Assembly: GCA_037447655.1 (NCBI GenBank)
Contig: JBBHKE010000600.1
Coordinates: 66,801-126,896 of the forward strand
DNA length: 60,096 nucleotides
Origin: Zygnema cylindricum
Taxonomy: Eukaryota; Streptophyta; Zygnematophyceae; Zygnematales; Zygnemataceae
Reading direction: 5' to 3'
The translations under genes and the position numbers were made by a program. Shown piece by piece: positions 10,690 to 21,157 of the stretch (position 1 is the first letter of the stretch; the number at the start of each line of letters is the position of its first letter). Below the pieces are notes generated by a model. The model worked only from the letters and a program-made list of their open reading frames with translations, was not told where the DNA came from and made no database searches.

Positions 10690-11446
10690 ATCGGGCTCAC
10701 ATGCCATTTTGTAACGCGTAAAATGCAATAAAAAGGTGCTCAGGTTGCAGTGGATTGGCTGCCGGTGTAGGTTCTTCAGGTGGCGGGACTTGGGCAGCTT
10801 CGGGTTCATCGGCTTGCTATGCCCTATATGCTTCCCCCTTTGCCGATTCCCACCGCGGTACCTTCCTTAATTTGATGGAGATGTGTTTCTTGGCGGCTCG
10901 AGCCTGCTGCAGAGCGTTCTTCCGGGCCAACTTGAGTGCCCGTACCTCATGTGTAACCTCCGCGCGAGAGATGATGTCATGCAAAACAACATCCCACGGG
11001 TGGTAACGGCGGAGTAACCCGAGATCGTGCACCCTGTACCGATAGTGCTCTTCAACTACTTCCACAAATGGCAGGGCATGAGGGTTTAGTTGTACGTAAC
11101 CCTTATGGTTGTTCCCCAGGTCCTTCGTCCTCATGAAATGCCAGGTTAGGTGTGACGGCACGTCGGCGGAGATATAGATAGGGTCCCCAGGTTTTATTCT
11201 GCGCCACGTTGCAGGCCACTCCGAAGGGTCCTTGTAAAGGCGCTTCGGAAAGCTGAACGTAGGGTCCGGATGCCGAGTGTCCATAGGAGTTGGAAAGAGA
11301 TAATCGGGGATTTCTTCTTCTTACTCGCTTTCCCTGTTTGTGTCCCCTCTTTCCCTTACGAGGAGAAATACCTAGTCAACACTAGGGTATTGTGCTTCCG
11401 CCTTCTTCTCCGAACTCTCCGAGGACTGCTCGTCCGCGGTCCTCTC
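10690..11446 (-). pseudogene. Gag-like ORF, C-terminal part (split by element 1)
   Basis: Continues the frame of 15746-16116 across the copia insertion. The junction codons read on through the CTCTC duplication into TADEQSSESSEKK, a TAG, then (in the same frame) VFLLVRERG, a TAA, and a long basic/aromatic segment from MDTRHPDPTFSF to about 10817. There a TAG precedes a Pro/Glu-rich tail (QADEPEAAQVPPPEEPTP) ending near 10690. Three in-frame stops and an otherwise intact frame indicate recent decay. A basic, Arg/Lys/His-rich segment after an acidic linker fits a structural or nucleic-acid-binding protein, but no named domain is recognised. Position between two gypsy-like LTRs suggests Gag; a host gene is the alternative. 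Confidence 0.5.
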
Positions 11447-11647
11447 TGTTGAAATTTAAGTATTTTCTAGGTCTAGAGATTGTAAAATAAAAAGGCAAAA
11501 TGGGGACATTGACAGCCTACCTCTAACTCTTCACTCAAGTCTCCACACTTGTCGCAGTCACTGAAGACTTCAAAAGGAGTTAGATCCATGGCTGCCAAGG
11601 CTGTCCAAAGTGGTTTGGAAGGCAATTCTTAATAGAGTTATCTAAAA

Positions 11648-11735
11648 GGTGTGACGGACCAATGATTTGATCCTGGTACCTGCCGTCTGTCAAACTAGCT
11701 GTTCGCTTAGACCAACAAGTCTAAATACAGTGCTA
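11648..11735 (-). other. Antisense tRNA-like module in family-1 LTR
   Basis: Read on the minus strand it has TTGGTCTAAGC (A-box/D-arm-like), GCTAG, and GGATCAAATC (B-box-like). The 3' LTR copy at about 14757-14840 reads TTGGTTTAAGC, CGGCTAG and GGATCAAATC. Similar modules sit at the same place in families 2 and 3. It is not a complete functional tRNA. Confidence 0.5.
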
Positions 11736-11874
11736 GAGTACAACAGGTTTGCCAGATATTTATATTTTTACACGTAGACTAGTTCGTCTAACGGGAATGG
11801 ATAGGTAATGCAAAGATACACTTTTGTATAGTACGGAGTACGATTTGATGTATTTTATGAAACGGATACCGCGC

Positions 11875-11898
11875 ATTTGTTTCGAACGCGAAACAAAT
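11875..11898. promoter_or_regulatory. U3 palindrome ATTTGTTTCG-aacg-CGAAACAAAT
   Basis: Perfect 10-bp inverted repeat with a four-base spacer. It recurs in family-1 and family-3 LTRs (about 28608-28665 twice in tandem, 29376-29402, 31140-31163, 36530-36552) with different spacers. It may be a protein-binding site in the LTR enhancer. Confidence 0.55.
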
Positions 11899-12260
11899 AT
11901 CGCACGTATATTTTCAACGGCTACAATTGTATCCGGTTTGATCGGACGGCCACGATAGGCGCCGCGATCATGGATTATGTACTTTTGGCGTTTTTCAGTC
12001 ATCACAACGTCATGTGACACGTGGCGCGACAATGTTGGATTGCGGCGACTCCGGAGATTGCGGTAACAAATCCGGCTATGACACGTGTCGACATTTTGGC
12101 CATGTTGTAGAATGGCCGTATAAAAGTACACCGACACCTGTACTTTTCTGTACGACACACTAATTTGATTGGTGCTGTACTTCAGTAGATAGAGTTTTAG
12201 AGAGGGAATCGGACTTAGAAAATTTTGGGTAAGTAGCTGCCTCTCCCAGAGAGCACTTTG

Positions 12261-12347
12261 TATAAATGGCAAACTTTGGCCAGCCATAACTATTAATTTA
12301 CTTGACCATTTTCAGTGATTCTTTTTGATGCGGACTCACATGAGTCT
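12261..12347 (+). promoter_or_regulatory. LTR core promoter and leader hairpin (family 1)
   Basis: TATAAATGGCAAACTTTGGCC begins at 12261 (equivalents at 15370, 31540 and in family 2). About 50 nt downstream is a conserved TTTTCAGTGATTCTTTTTG block followed by a hairpin GGACTC-acat-GAGTCT at 12332-12347. The layout fits a Pol II TATA box followed by the R-region leader. The transcription start itself cannot be read from sequence. Confidence 0.6.
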
Positions 12348-12629
12348 AGGCTACAAAGGGGTGTAGTAGGTCAGAGTTTTTGTTTGCCAGGGTGGCGGTG
12401 GGAAAGTCAAAGTGGGTGAATGTGTCCAAATCTCATATTCTAACTTTGCATTTTGTGGTGGAACTGACCACAAAGAAAGTGTTATTTCACAGGGGTGAAT
12501 CTATATTCGGGTTCTGATTGTCAAGGGGTCAGTCATTTGGGTTTATATAAACTTGGAGTCGGCACTATCTAGATAAGCTTCTTTTGGATCTGCTTACTCT
12601 GAGGGCCAACTGAGGTCTCAGAGTTTCAT

Positions 12630-12643
12630 GTTATGGGCCCACC
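12630..12643 (+). promoter_or_regulatory. Primer-binding site (initiator tRNA-Met half-molecule), element 1
   Basis: GTTATGGGCCCACC starts one base after the LTR end and is the exact complement of the anticodon arm of initiator tRNA-Met (GGTGGGCCCATAAC). Internal, anticodon-arm priming is known for Drosophila copia and yeast Ty5. The complement is present in the tRNA-like gene at 9388-9458. Confidence 0.85.
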
Positions 12644-13838
12644 ATCTAGGGTGCATATGTTTGATGGAACAGGCTTCACTTATTGGGCGTTTACAATGGA
12701 GGGATTGCTTTTCGAGAAGCACTTATGGGGAATTGTTGCGGGACAAGAGAGATGTCCGCCACCTGGCTTTGGAGGAGCTAACTATGGAGATTCATCTGAG
12801 GCTGCCCAGAATATCAACCGGAGTTAAGATGCAACGGAAGGTGAAGGGAAAAATCTTTCCGTGGATGCGGAAATAGGGGAGAAGGAAAAAGGGACACATA
12901 TGGTGAGGGGAGCTAGGCTCTCAGCTATGGTAGAACATGTAGATATTAAAACTGAAGAAAATGACAGAAAAATATGGGAATACAAAAACACTATAGCAAA
13001 ACATCTCATGCTTAGATATGTGTCTAAGTCGATAGCTATCACTCTTTTAAGTCTAACCAAGTCTTCAGAGATATGGAAAGCACTAATTCAGATTTATAAG
13101 AGTGAGACTATTCAGAGGCAGCAATTAGTAAAACAAGAAATAGAGGCCTACGTTTATAAAGGCGGTAGCATGATAGAGTTTTGCAATGATATTGCTGCGT
13201 TATATGTTGAGCTTACTTGTGCGGGATATGTAGAATCTGAGGAGAGTAAGATTAATACACTACTTATGAAACTCCCAAATGAGTACGAAAACATCATTTG
13301 TCGTATGCAGGCAATGGATGGCTCCTCATGGACTTGGAGCTTTACCTTGGGGATAATTCTTGTGAGGGAAAGCACTTTTGAGCTTCGTAGGGGAAGAGAC
13401 AAGGTCAATGCATTTTCAGCTGGTGGTGATTGGCGGAAGCGTGACGAGAGGAACAGCGGTGATGAGCGGAAGCGTGATGAGAGGAACGGTGGTGACGAGC
13501 GGAAGCGTGATGAGAGAAAGAAAAACAAAGGTAAACCTTATCGGAACTTTGGTGGAAAGAGAGGGAGAGGAAAAGAAAGGGGAGCTTTGAAAAAGGGGGT
13601 TTACTTCTTTTGTAGGGAACCGGGTCATTATATGGAGGAATGCCCTTGTTTGGAAAACCTTAGAAGTTGGAATGTGGATGAGGAGGAAGAAGGGGAAGAG
13701 GAGAAAGAGGATGAAGATATTTTAGAGCTTCTCCGGATTAGTAGTATGGGGAAGAGAGAAAAACACACAGAAATTCCACGAAAGCAACAATGTGCTTTTG
13801 GAGGTATAAGGGAAGTAAAAAGGAGAGGAGATACTTGA
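12633..13838 (+). pseudogene. Element 1 gag (copia family 1)
   Basis: From the ATG inside the primer site the frame reads MGPPSRVHMFDGTGFTYWAF, meets a TAA at 12825-12827 and continues in the same frame to the stop at 13836-13838. The region has the copia Gag (UBN2-type) sequence, including EIWKALIQIYKS, YKGGSMIEFCND and MKLPNEYENI. A basic repeat follows (KRDERNGGDER, 11 residues, two and a half copies at 13435-13530). The zinc knuckle is damaged: YFFCREPGHYMEEC has Tyr in place of the first Cys of CX2CX4HX4C. A Glu-rich acidic tail ends in EIPRKQQCAFGG, the site just before protease in the other elements. Confidence 0.85.
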
Positions 13839-13842
13839 GGGA

Positions 13843-14527
13843 GTTCAAAATATTGAGGATAGTTTCATAGATATTTTGGAAAAAGAAAACTGGTCGGAAA
13901 GGGAGACTTCAACGGATTCCGAGGAAAGGGGAGAATTAATTCTAGAGGGGGTTTTAAAGGATAGGGGAGAAGAGAAATATTTGACTAAAGGTTTAGGGGA
14001 GAACAAATATTTATTGGGAATTAAAATAGAAAGTGATAGTTGAAAGAATTCCATGGGAGAGAGTGAGGGAAGTTCAGAAAATGGGGTAATTATCATGGAT
14101 AAAAACATGAGTACGGAAGATGTAGATCTTATGAGGAACTTAGTGGGGACTAGTGTTTTTTGGGAATATTTGGGGGTGGATGGATTTTCCATCACTACTT
14201 GGTGTGATGTCGCTTGTGAAGATGTGCTTGTAAAAGGGTATGTTGTAGGTTAGGGATGGGGCTGACTGTTGGAAATGCAAAAGGGAAAGTAGATTCGGGT
14301 TGGATGAAAAAGGGAGAAGGTGGATAAAATCTTTGATCGGATTTATGAAAAGTGGCATGCAAAATAAAATGTATGATCAACAAGATGAAATTATTTTTGG
14401 TCATCTCATACACTTTTTTAAATATAAAAGTATTCGCTTGAAGCTTCTTGAAGGAAAAATGAAAAATGAAAGGAAAATATATATATATATATATATATAT
14501 GTATTTGTTGTATTTGATGGGAGTTGA
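13843..14527 (+). pseudogene. Element 1 remnants of RT C-terminus and RNase H
   Basis: Frame 13843-14043 ends KGLGENKYLLGIKIESD, matching the DLGEAKYILGIQMERD stretch of the full-length elements. Frame 14053-14253 contains ENGVIIMDKNMS and FSITTWCDVACEDV, matching the GGMIILDDHMS linker and the TTWSDASYGD catalytic motif. Frame 14300-14527 has FMKSGMQNKMYDQQDE, matching the FMKSGTQNVFCDNQAA end of RNase H. The order is preserved but large parts are missing, so this is a deletion derivative of a complete pol. An AT dinucleotide run is at 14478-14500. Confidence 0.7.
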
Positions 14528-14539
14528 AAGTAAGTAGAC

Positions 14540-14555
14540 TAGAAAATAAGGGGAG
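14540..14555 (+). promoter_or_regulatory. Polypurine tract, element 1
   Basis: AGAAAATAAGGGGAG directly precedes the 3' LTR. The same GAAAATAAGGGGAG precedes the element 3 3' LTR (36091-36104). It would prime plus-strand synthesis. Confidence 0.85.
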
Positions 14556-15745
14556 TGTTGAAAATTAAGTATTTTCTAGGTCTAGAGATTGTAAAATAAA
14601 AAGGCAAAAAGGGGACATTCACAACCTACCTCTAACTCTTCACTCAAGTCCCCACACTTGTCGCAGTCACTAAAGACTTGAAGAGGAGTTAGATCCATGG
14701 CTGCCTAGGCTGTCCAAAGTGGACAGGAAGGCAATTCTTAATAGAGTAATCTAAAAGGTGTGACGGACCAATGATTTGATCCAGGTACCTGTCGTCCGTC
14801 AAACTAGCCGTTCGCTTAAACCAACAAGTCTAAATACAGTGCTAGAGTACAACTGGTTTGCCAGATATTTATATTTTTACACGTAGACTAGTTCGTCTAA
14901 CGGGAATGGATAGGTAATGCAAAGATACACTTTTGTATAGTACGGAGTACGATTTGATGTATTTTATGAAACGGATACCGCGCATTTGTTTCGAACGCGA
15001 AACAAATATCGCACGTATATTTTCAACGGCTACAATTGTATCCGGTTTGATCGGACGGCCACGATAGGCGTCGCGATCACGGATTATGTACTTTTGACAT
15101 TTTTCAGACATCACCACGTCATGTGACACGTGGTGCGACAATGTTGGATTGCGGCGACTCCAGAGATTGCGGTAACAAATCCAGCTATGACAGGTGTTGA
15201 CATTTTGGCCATGTTGTACAATGGCTTATAGAAAGTACACCGGCAACTGTACTTTTCTGTACGACACACTAATTTGATCGGTGCCGTACTTCAGTAGATA
15301 GAGTTTTAGAGAGGGAATAGGACTTAGAAAATTTTGGGTAAGTAGCTGCCTCTCCCAGAGAGCACTTTGTATAAATGGCAAACTTTGGCCAGCAATAACT
15401 ATTAATTTACTTGACCATTTTCAGTGATTCTTTTTGCTGCGGACTAAGGGGAGTCGAGGCAACACAGGGGTGTAGTCGGTTAGATTTTTTGTCTGCGAGG
15501 GTGGCGGTGCTTTTAAGGGAAAGTCAAAGTGGGTGAATGTGTCCAAATCTCATATTCTAACTTTGCATTCTGTGGTGGAACTGACCACACAAAAAGTGTT
15601 ATTTCACAGGGGTGAATCTATATTCGGGTTCTAATTGTCAAGGGGTCAGTCATTTGGGTTTTTATCAACTTGGAGTCGGCACTATCTAGATAAGCTTCTT
15701 TTGGATCTGCTTACTCTGAGGGCCAATGGAGGTCTCAGAGTTTCA
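14556..15745 (+). repeat. Element 1 3' LTR (1,190 bp)
   Basis: Closely matches the 5' LTR and starts TGTTGAAAATTAAG, ending TTTCA at 15745. It retains CCAATGGAGGTCTCAGAG near the end, so the ATG that starts gag within the LTR is intact here. The downstream target copy CTCTC follows. Confidence 0.92.
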
Positions 15746-16116
15746 CTCTCCTTATTAGGGTCCCTCATCACCACCTGATCGGAGGCACGCTCCTCAATTT
15801 GCGGGGCTCTCAGTTCCCGTTCCGGCTCCTCCGCATCCGAAATCACATGGTCTTCCTCATCCTCCTGATTCCCTTCTGGATTGGGTTATACTCGGGGTCT
15901 TGTGAATTTTCTGACCCCTCTCCTCCGTTGGTCTCCCTTGGGCTTGCCCCATTACTACTTGTCTCCTCTGGTTCAGGGACTGCCTCTACCTCCCTCCTCC
16001 CGTCCGCGTATACCATGGCCTCTGCCGCCCCTAACAGTCTATCCTGGCGGGGAACATTTCCTCGCCCTACTCGTACCAGTCTTCGTCTTTTTGGCGGTTG
16101 AGAAGACGAAGATGCC
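15746..16116 (-). pseudogene. Gag-like ORF, N-terminal part
   Basis: Minus-strand start codon at 16116 (MASSSSQPPKRRRLVRVGRG), then a Glu/Ser-rich acidic region. A one-base frameshift near 15865 changes frame (DPEYNPIQK... to EDEEDHVISDAEEPE). The frame then reaches the CTCTC duplication and continues at 11446. KRRR looks like a nuclear-localisation-type basic cluster. No database family is recognised. It lies about 60 nt downstream of a putative LTR (16120-16600), as a gypsy gag would. Confidence 0.5.
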
Positions 16117-16119
16117 ATG

Positions 16120-16600
16120 GATGTTGTGGCGTCGGATAATTCTTGTAGTGCGAGAAAGGAGGGTAAGCTGGCTATGCAGAGTGAAGCACTCTCTAAGTTG
16201 CCTGGACTAGGCTGGGCGCGAGGGCGGATGGCGGCTTTATTACAGAGGATTGAGGGTTTCACGTTTGGACTCTGTGAAGCGTCGCAATGTGCGAGGGTAT
16301 CACAGCGTTCAACATTTATAAAACTGCGCTGCTGCGGCGAAACCGAGGGTTCGTTGTCACAAATGTGGTGAAACACAATTGCGCCATTCTGCTTTCTTGT
16401 TAGCGCAGCGGTGGCGCTGCATTCCTCTGATGGTATCGTATCCATGCTGCGCTGCGGTGGCTGCACCGCTATATCGCCGAAGTGAGGTAACCTCGTCGCT
16501 GCGTTTCTTCGCCGCGTCCCTAATATAATTGCGATGGTTGTGACAGTGCGCTTCGTTCCTTTACCGCGGCCACTGCGATTGCCCCTCTGGTGAAGTTAGT
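16120..16600 (-). mobile_element. Probable Ty3/gypsy LTR (minus strand), second copy
   Basis: Directly follows the chromodomain end of the pol remnant (minus sense). It contains GC-rich CGCAGC repeats, TTTTATAAATG at about 16313-16323 and AATAAA at about 16235, matching the layout of 9960-10560. Ends not resolved. It would be the 3' LTR of the pol remnant and the 5' LTR of the gag-like unit. Confidence 0.45.
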
Positions 16601-18110
16601 GTCCTCACTCTTTTGAAATCGGCGCAGCAACTCAAAAGAATGCAGATCGTCTTCGTTCACCCAAGAGTCGTCCTCAGTGCGTAGCCCTTCCAACGCACCA
16701 CATACTGCTTGGCATTGGAATGTTGAGAGCGACGCGACTGAAGTATCTCCTCCACCTTATACTCGTCCGAGGTACCGTGAACCGGGGGCAAAGGAGTAGT
16801 TTGTTGTCAATTAGGGAACATCGAATCACGGTTTCTGAACGGTTTAAGGAGGGAAACATGGAAGACATTCTGGATATGCCACTCGGTCGGAATATCCAAC
16901 TTATAAGCCACCTCTCCCACACGTGACAGCACCGTGAATGGCCGAGTGAATTTTGGTGCCAATTTCTTAGAGAGGGCGCCCGGTAAGGAGAGGTTTGCCA
17001 TATTAAGGCGAACCTTATCACCCACGCGAAGACGGTTTCCTTCCGGTGAGAATCGGCCTGCGAATTTTGACGATCCTTTGCCAGCTGGAGCGCCTTCGCC
17101 GCCTTTTCCAGGTTCCCTTGCAACGTTGTGGCAAAATCCAGAACTGCCATCATAGGGTAGTCCGCGACCAATAAGTTTTGGGGAAGAGTAGGCTGTCGTC
17201 CATTGAGGGAGAATGACGTAGCATTCGTGGAAGAGTGCACCGCACACTTTTACGCCACCTCAATCGCTGTTAGATGGTTTACTTAATCCGTTTGGTGCAA
17301 CGAAACATAAGCGCGTAACGCCTCCTCCTATGTGTGATTCACCCTTTCAGTTTGACCATCCTTTTGAGGGTGGTAAGCTGTGGAAATCGCCAGTTGCGTT
17401 CCACATAGCTCAAACAGACCACTCCAAAAGTGACTCACAAGTTTTCGATCCCGGTCGCTGACGATCCTCTTTGGGAGTCCGTGATGGCGGAATACCTCCT
17501 GAAAGAATAAGTCTACCACATCTCGCGATGTGGCGGTGGTTATCGTGGGTAAGAAATGAGGCATTTTTGTCAGGTAATCCACGACGACAAAAAAAGAGTC
17601 ATGGCCCTCGCGAGTCAACGGAAGACCAACGATGAAGTCCATAGAAATCGCTTCCCAAGGAGCAGATGGTAGCGGGAGGGGTTGTAACAAACCCTGGTGA
17701 CCCAATTCTGATTTGTTTCTGTTACAAGAGTCACATGTTCGAACATACCCCGAAATGTCTCGAGTCATGTTTGGCCAATAATACGATTGAGCGACACGTG
17801 CGGTTGTTTTATATCGTCCGAAGTGTCCACTGAGCGGTTCATCATGACTTAATTTCAGTATCCAATGACGTAGCTCTTGGTTTGTCGGTACGTAAAGTCT
17901 CATTGTTTGACTTGGTCTGTATCGCCACATACCATTGGCAGTCCGAACCAATACCTTTGGTTTTAACAATTCTTTTAATGTCTCGTCGTCGTCATATACT
18001 GCCTTGATTCTACTTAGCCACTGCTCGTCCACTTGCATCGTACTGGTGACTCCGCTGAGTTTCGGATCTTGCGCTGTGGCCGCCGATGCGGTGTTCTTCT
18101 TCACAAAGCT
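16600..18110 (-). pseudogene. Ty3/gypsy chromovirus pol 3' part: integrase and chromodomain
   Basis: From 18110 downward the frame includes the integrase zinc-finger region (LSHDEPLSGHFG ... CDSCNRNKSE) and a catalytic core with MDFIVGLP (first Asp), IVSDRDRKL (second Asp) and KDGQTERVN (Glu). The core frame then stops (about 17328). In other frames follow NGRQPTLP, VGDKVRLNMANLSLPG, LAPKFTRPFTVLSRVG and HIQNVFHVSLLKPF, typical of the integrase C-terminal domain. A chromodomain follows (EYKVEEILQSR, QYVVRWKGYA, then after a one-base frameshift EDDSWVNEDDLHSFELL, ending about 16620). Reverse transcriptase and RNase H are absent: the copia LTR at 18111 replaces them. The chromodomain identifies a chromovirus, whose integrase normally targets heterochromatin. 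Confidence 0.9.
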
Positions 18111-19000
18111 TGAAATTCTGTGGTCTCCATTGACCCACAAAATGAGCACCCTATGCAAAGCCTCTAAGATAATATTTGCCCCTTCCACTTCCCCACTGAA
18201 TAAGAACCGCCCAGGCACAAAAGTATTCTGACCACCCTCACCCTTGTGAGGACAAGACTCCCTTGAGTCAAACGCAAAAAGAATCACTGAATTTGCTCCC
18301 CTGAGCAGTAAGTTATGGCTGGTCAAAAATGACCTTTATAGTTACAAGCTCTCTTAGAGAGAGAGAGGTACCTAAATATTACTAAGTCTCGGTCTGCCTA
18401 CTCACGATTACCTACTACTAAACCCTTGTCCAATAGGAACACTATATAGTACAAGAAGATACAATGGGCGATGTATTTATTGTACGACCATTCTACGACA
18501 AGGTCTACAAGGTGACATCGTCAAATCGAAAGCCATGGTTCCTCCTCCCATCTTCTCCGGTATCAAATAATGTGGCGCCACGTGGCACCACGTGACGCTA
18601 TCTCCGTATGCCGCCAAAAGCTCACTTTGTGTGGCGGCTATAATACCGGCCGTCCGATCAAAACATATTTTACACGTTTCAGATTCGCGTACATGCAGGA
18701 ATTGCTCCTTTTGGTTAGTCTGCAGTTAATTAGCTGTTGCGTTAATGTTTAGATACTTATGAAACCCGTCACGACTTACGTTTCGTTACGCCTTAGTGGT
18801 TAAGGCGTTAGGCTATAGAGAATCTAGAGGTCTCAGGTTCAAATCTAGACTTAGGCATCATTTAAGTAAATTACCTTTTACTTCAAAAATTGCCACTTTC
18901 TAAATATGGCGGCAGCCATGGCGCGCCTCTAATCCTCACTCTCTTTCTTTGAAGCATAACTAAAATAGGGAAGTGAACTATTAATTACCTCTTTTCAACA
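18111..19000 (-). repeat. Element 2 3' LTR
   Basis: In element sense it runs from TGTTGAAAAGAGG (19000) to GAATTTCA (18111), preceded by a polypurine AATTAAGGGGAG (about 19001-19012). It contains the antisense tRNA-like module (18781-18866), CACGTGG boxes, the GACTC/GAGTC leader hairpin and the LTR-internal gag start. The gypsy frame reads into it, forming a chance fusion open frame to 18326. Confidence 0.9.
18781..18866 (+). other. Antisense tRNA-like module in family-2 LTR
   Basis: On the plus strand (antisense to the element) there is a D-arm-like GCCTTAGTGGTTAAGGC, then TAGGCTATAGAG and the B-box GGTTCAAATC. The equivalent segment of the other LTR is 24099-24180, more decayed. The A-box, GGCTA and B-box order matches families 1 and 3. 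A clean anticodon stem cannot be drawn. Confidence 0.55.
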
Positions 19001-19691
19001 CTCCCCTTAATTCGTAGTCACTTTTCAATTTTAATCCACAATTTTCTCTGCAATAAATCAACTTAGGGGAAGACACTGCTTTTGTCATCATGTCTGCAAT
19101 CATTTCTCTATCAGTTTTATGAACCAGTTTAATGATTTTATTTTCAACCTTCTCTCTGACAAAGCTTAGTCTAATATCCATATGCTTAGCTTTGAAGTGA
19201 TGTTTCGGATTAGCTGCAATAGAGATAGCAGCTTGATTATCACAAAAAACATTTTGAGTTCCAGACTTCATGAACCCAAGTTCTTGAAGAAGAGATTTAA
19301 CCCACATTAATTATTTGGTCGCAGCACAGTAAGCCATGTATTCAGCCTCCATAGTGGACTGAGCAACTACTTTTTGTTGCTTGCTACTCCAACAACATGC
19401 ACCGGATCCAATTTGCAACACATATCTAGTCGTACACCTCCTTAAAGGCACATCTCCATATCTGGCATCACTCCAAGTGGTGATGTCAGTGTGCTCCCCT
19501 CCCAAATGCAACCATAATTCCCTTGTCCCCTTGAGATACCTCATCACCCTTTTGGCAGCCTCCCAGTCTCTCTTTCTTGGTTCATTTAGATTTCTACTAA
19601 GGACACCTATAGCTGCTGCTATATCCGGATGGGTATAGTTTATAAAATAAATTAAAATGCATACAATCTGCCGATAAGGGATATTTTCCAT
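19001..19691 (-). pseudogene. Element 2 RNase H region
   Basis: Frames 19691-19311 and 19307-18981 (minus) carry MENIPYRQIVCILIYFINYT, HPDIAAAIGVLSRNLNEPRK, the catalytic TTWSDARYGD, AQSTMEAEYMA (Glu) and FCDNQAAISIA (Asp), then the tail NPKHHFKAKHMDIRLSF. A single stop separates the two frames, which share phase. The catalytic Asp-Glu-Asp set is visible. Confidence 0.85.
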
Positions 19692-21157
19692 AAATTTTCT
19701 TTATATCTCATCCATCTCATCATTAATGATCAATATTCCTCCCTCTTCACTCCCCTCACTCACTTTCTTCAAATCCATGGGAGTAATATATCCGTTTGCT
19801 TTCTCCATTTGAAATTTTTCTAGCATATTACCGATTGCTTTTTTTGAGTGAGTCTTTTAGTATTCTATTCCCTCTATCTCTCTCCATCTGAATTCCCAAA
19901 ATGTTCTTTGCTTCGCCAAGATCTTTCATATCAAAACTGCTTCTAAGCTCCCGTTTTAGTTTGTTAATTTTATCTAAGGACTTGCTTAAGACCAACAAAT
20001 CATCCACTTAAATAGCAATAAATATCACTCCATTCTCATCCTCAAATAAATATATAGAGTGATCTGAACTAATTCTGATATACCCCAAACCGGTCAAAAA
20101 TTCGTCGAGCTTTATATTCCACTGTCGCGGAGCTTGCTTAAGCCCATAGAGTGATTTTATCAGTTTGCAAACTTTGTTTTCTTCCCTACTTTCCACTAAT
20201 CCTTCCGGTTGCCTCATGTAAATTTCTTCTTCCAACTCTCCATGCAAAAAGGTCATTTTAATATCCATCTGGTGGATTTCCATATCCTCCGCTGCGGCTA
20301 TACTTAAAAGGATTCTAACTGAAGGAAAACTGACTACAAGTGCAAAGGTTTTGTTCGTAGTCTATCCCCTCTTTTTGAGTATAATCTTTTGGAACTAACC
20401 TAGCTTTGTACCTCTCAATGGTATTATCCGAGTTTAATTTAAGTTTAAACACCCACTTACGTCCAATCGGTTTTCGGTCCGGTGGACAATCTACGAACTC
20501 CCATGTATTGGCTTCCATAATAGAGGCCATTTCTTCATTTATAGCTGTGATCCACCGGCTACTTTCTGGAGTGTTTATGGCCTCTAAGTATGTTTGAGGT
20601 TCATCTAGGTGAGACATCTTTGTGAGTTGGTTATTTACTTGTCTTTCTTGAAGTCGTTTACTACTTCTTCTTCCCCTTTCAAAATCGGACGCCGATATGG
20701 AAGGCATCCTTGGGTTTCGTTTAAGGAGATTTTCAGCTCCCCCATCTTCCAATTTCGGTGTCTCATCAAGTTCCTCGTCGGTTTCCACTTCGTATTGTGG
20801 CGTTGCCTCGGATGTTGTCCTTTCCTCCTTCTTCTTTGGTAGATCTGCAGATTTTTCTTTTTCTCCCTCTTCCTTCTCTTCATTTTCAAATTCAAAGTCA
20901 GAAAACTGATCCGTTTTACATCTGATTTTGACTTCCTTATTATATTTGAATGGATCAATGGACTTCTCTTCATTCATCACCACTATGTGTTTTACCAGAA
21001 TTATATCTCTCTTTTTCAAGTCATACACTCGGTATACTTTTGTGCTCTCATCATATCCTACAAGATATCCTGGTTTCCCTCTTCCCTCTAACTTCCATTT
21101 AGTCTTATCGGAATCCAAACTATAAACTTGACTTCCGAACACTCTCAAACTAGACAA
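19692..21157 (-). pseudogene. Element 2 integrase C-terminus, linker and reverse transcriptase
   Basis: From 21157: SSLRVFGSQVYSLDSDKTKW, then an acidic linker (GEKEKSADLPKKKEERTT) and SLHLDEP-type sequence into WVFKLKLNSDNTIERYKARL. After a frameshift near 20310 comes MEIHQMDIKMTFLHGELEEE and SLYGLKQAPRQWN. The YVDD box is interrupted: IFIAI, TAA, VDD (near 20010), so Tyr has become a stop. The sequence then continues in broken frames to the TTP linker. Confidence 0.85.

Larger units (their letters stand above)
11447..12628 (+). repeat. Element 1 5' LTR (1,182 bp)
   Basis: Starts TGTTGAAATTTAAG and ends GAGTTTCA, so it has TG...CA termini. It contains an antisense tRNA-like segment (11648-11735), the palindrome ATTTGTTTCG/CGAAACAAAT (11875-11898), G-box-like CACGTGG, a GTAC-rich stretch with GATTGG (inverted CCAAT), TATAAA at 12261, and a leader hairpin at 12332-12347. 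The 3' LTR has an in-frame ATG near its end, but here that codon is changed (CAACTGAGG against CAATGGAGG). Confidence 0.92.
11447..15745 (+). mobile_element. Element 1: Ty1/copia deletion derivative (family 1)
   Basis: Two LTRs (11447-12628 and 14556-15745), a half-tRNA primer site, a gag gene, fragments of reverse transcriptase and RNase H, and a polypurine tract. A perfect 5-bp target duplication CTCTC flanks it (11442-11446 and 15746-15750). Most of pol is missing: the protease, integrase and the RT core are deleted, while gag is kept. It therefore could have moved only with pol products supplied by another element. It is inserted in the gag-like ORF on the opposite strand. Confidence 0.93.

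Noticed and set aside
15799-16371. Plus-strand open frames opposite the gag-like ORF
   Set aside because: Shadows of the minus-strand reading frame.
18111-18326. Gypsy pol fused to a novel N-terminal domain
   Set aside because: The extra codons are copia LTR sequence read by chance, also found in the other LTR (23434-23646).
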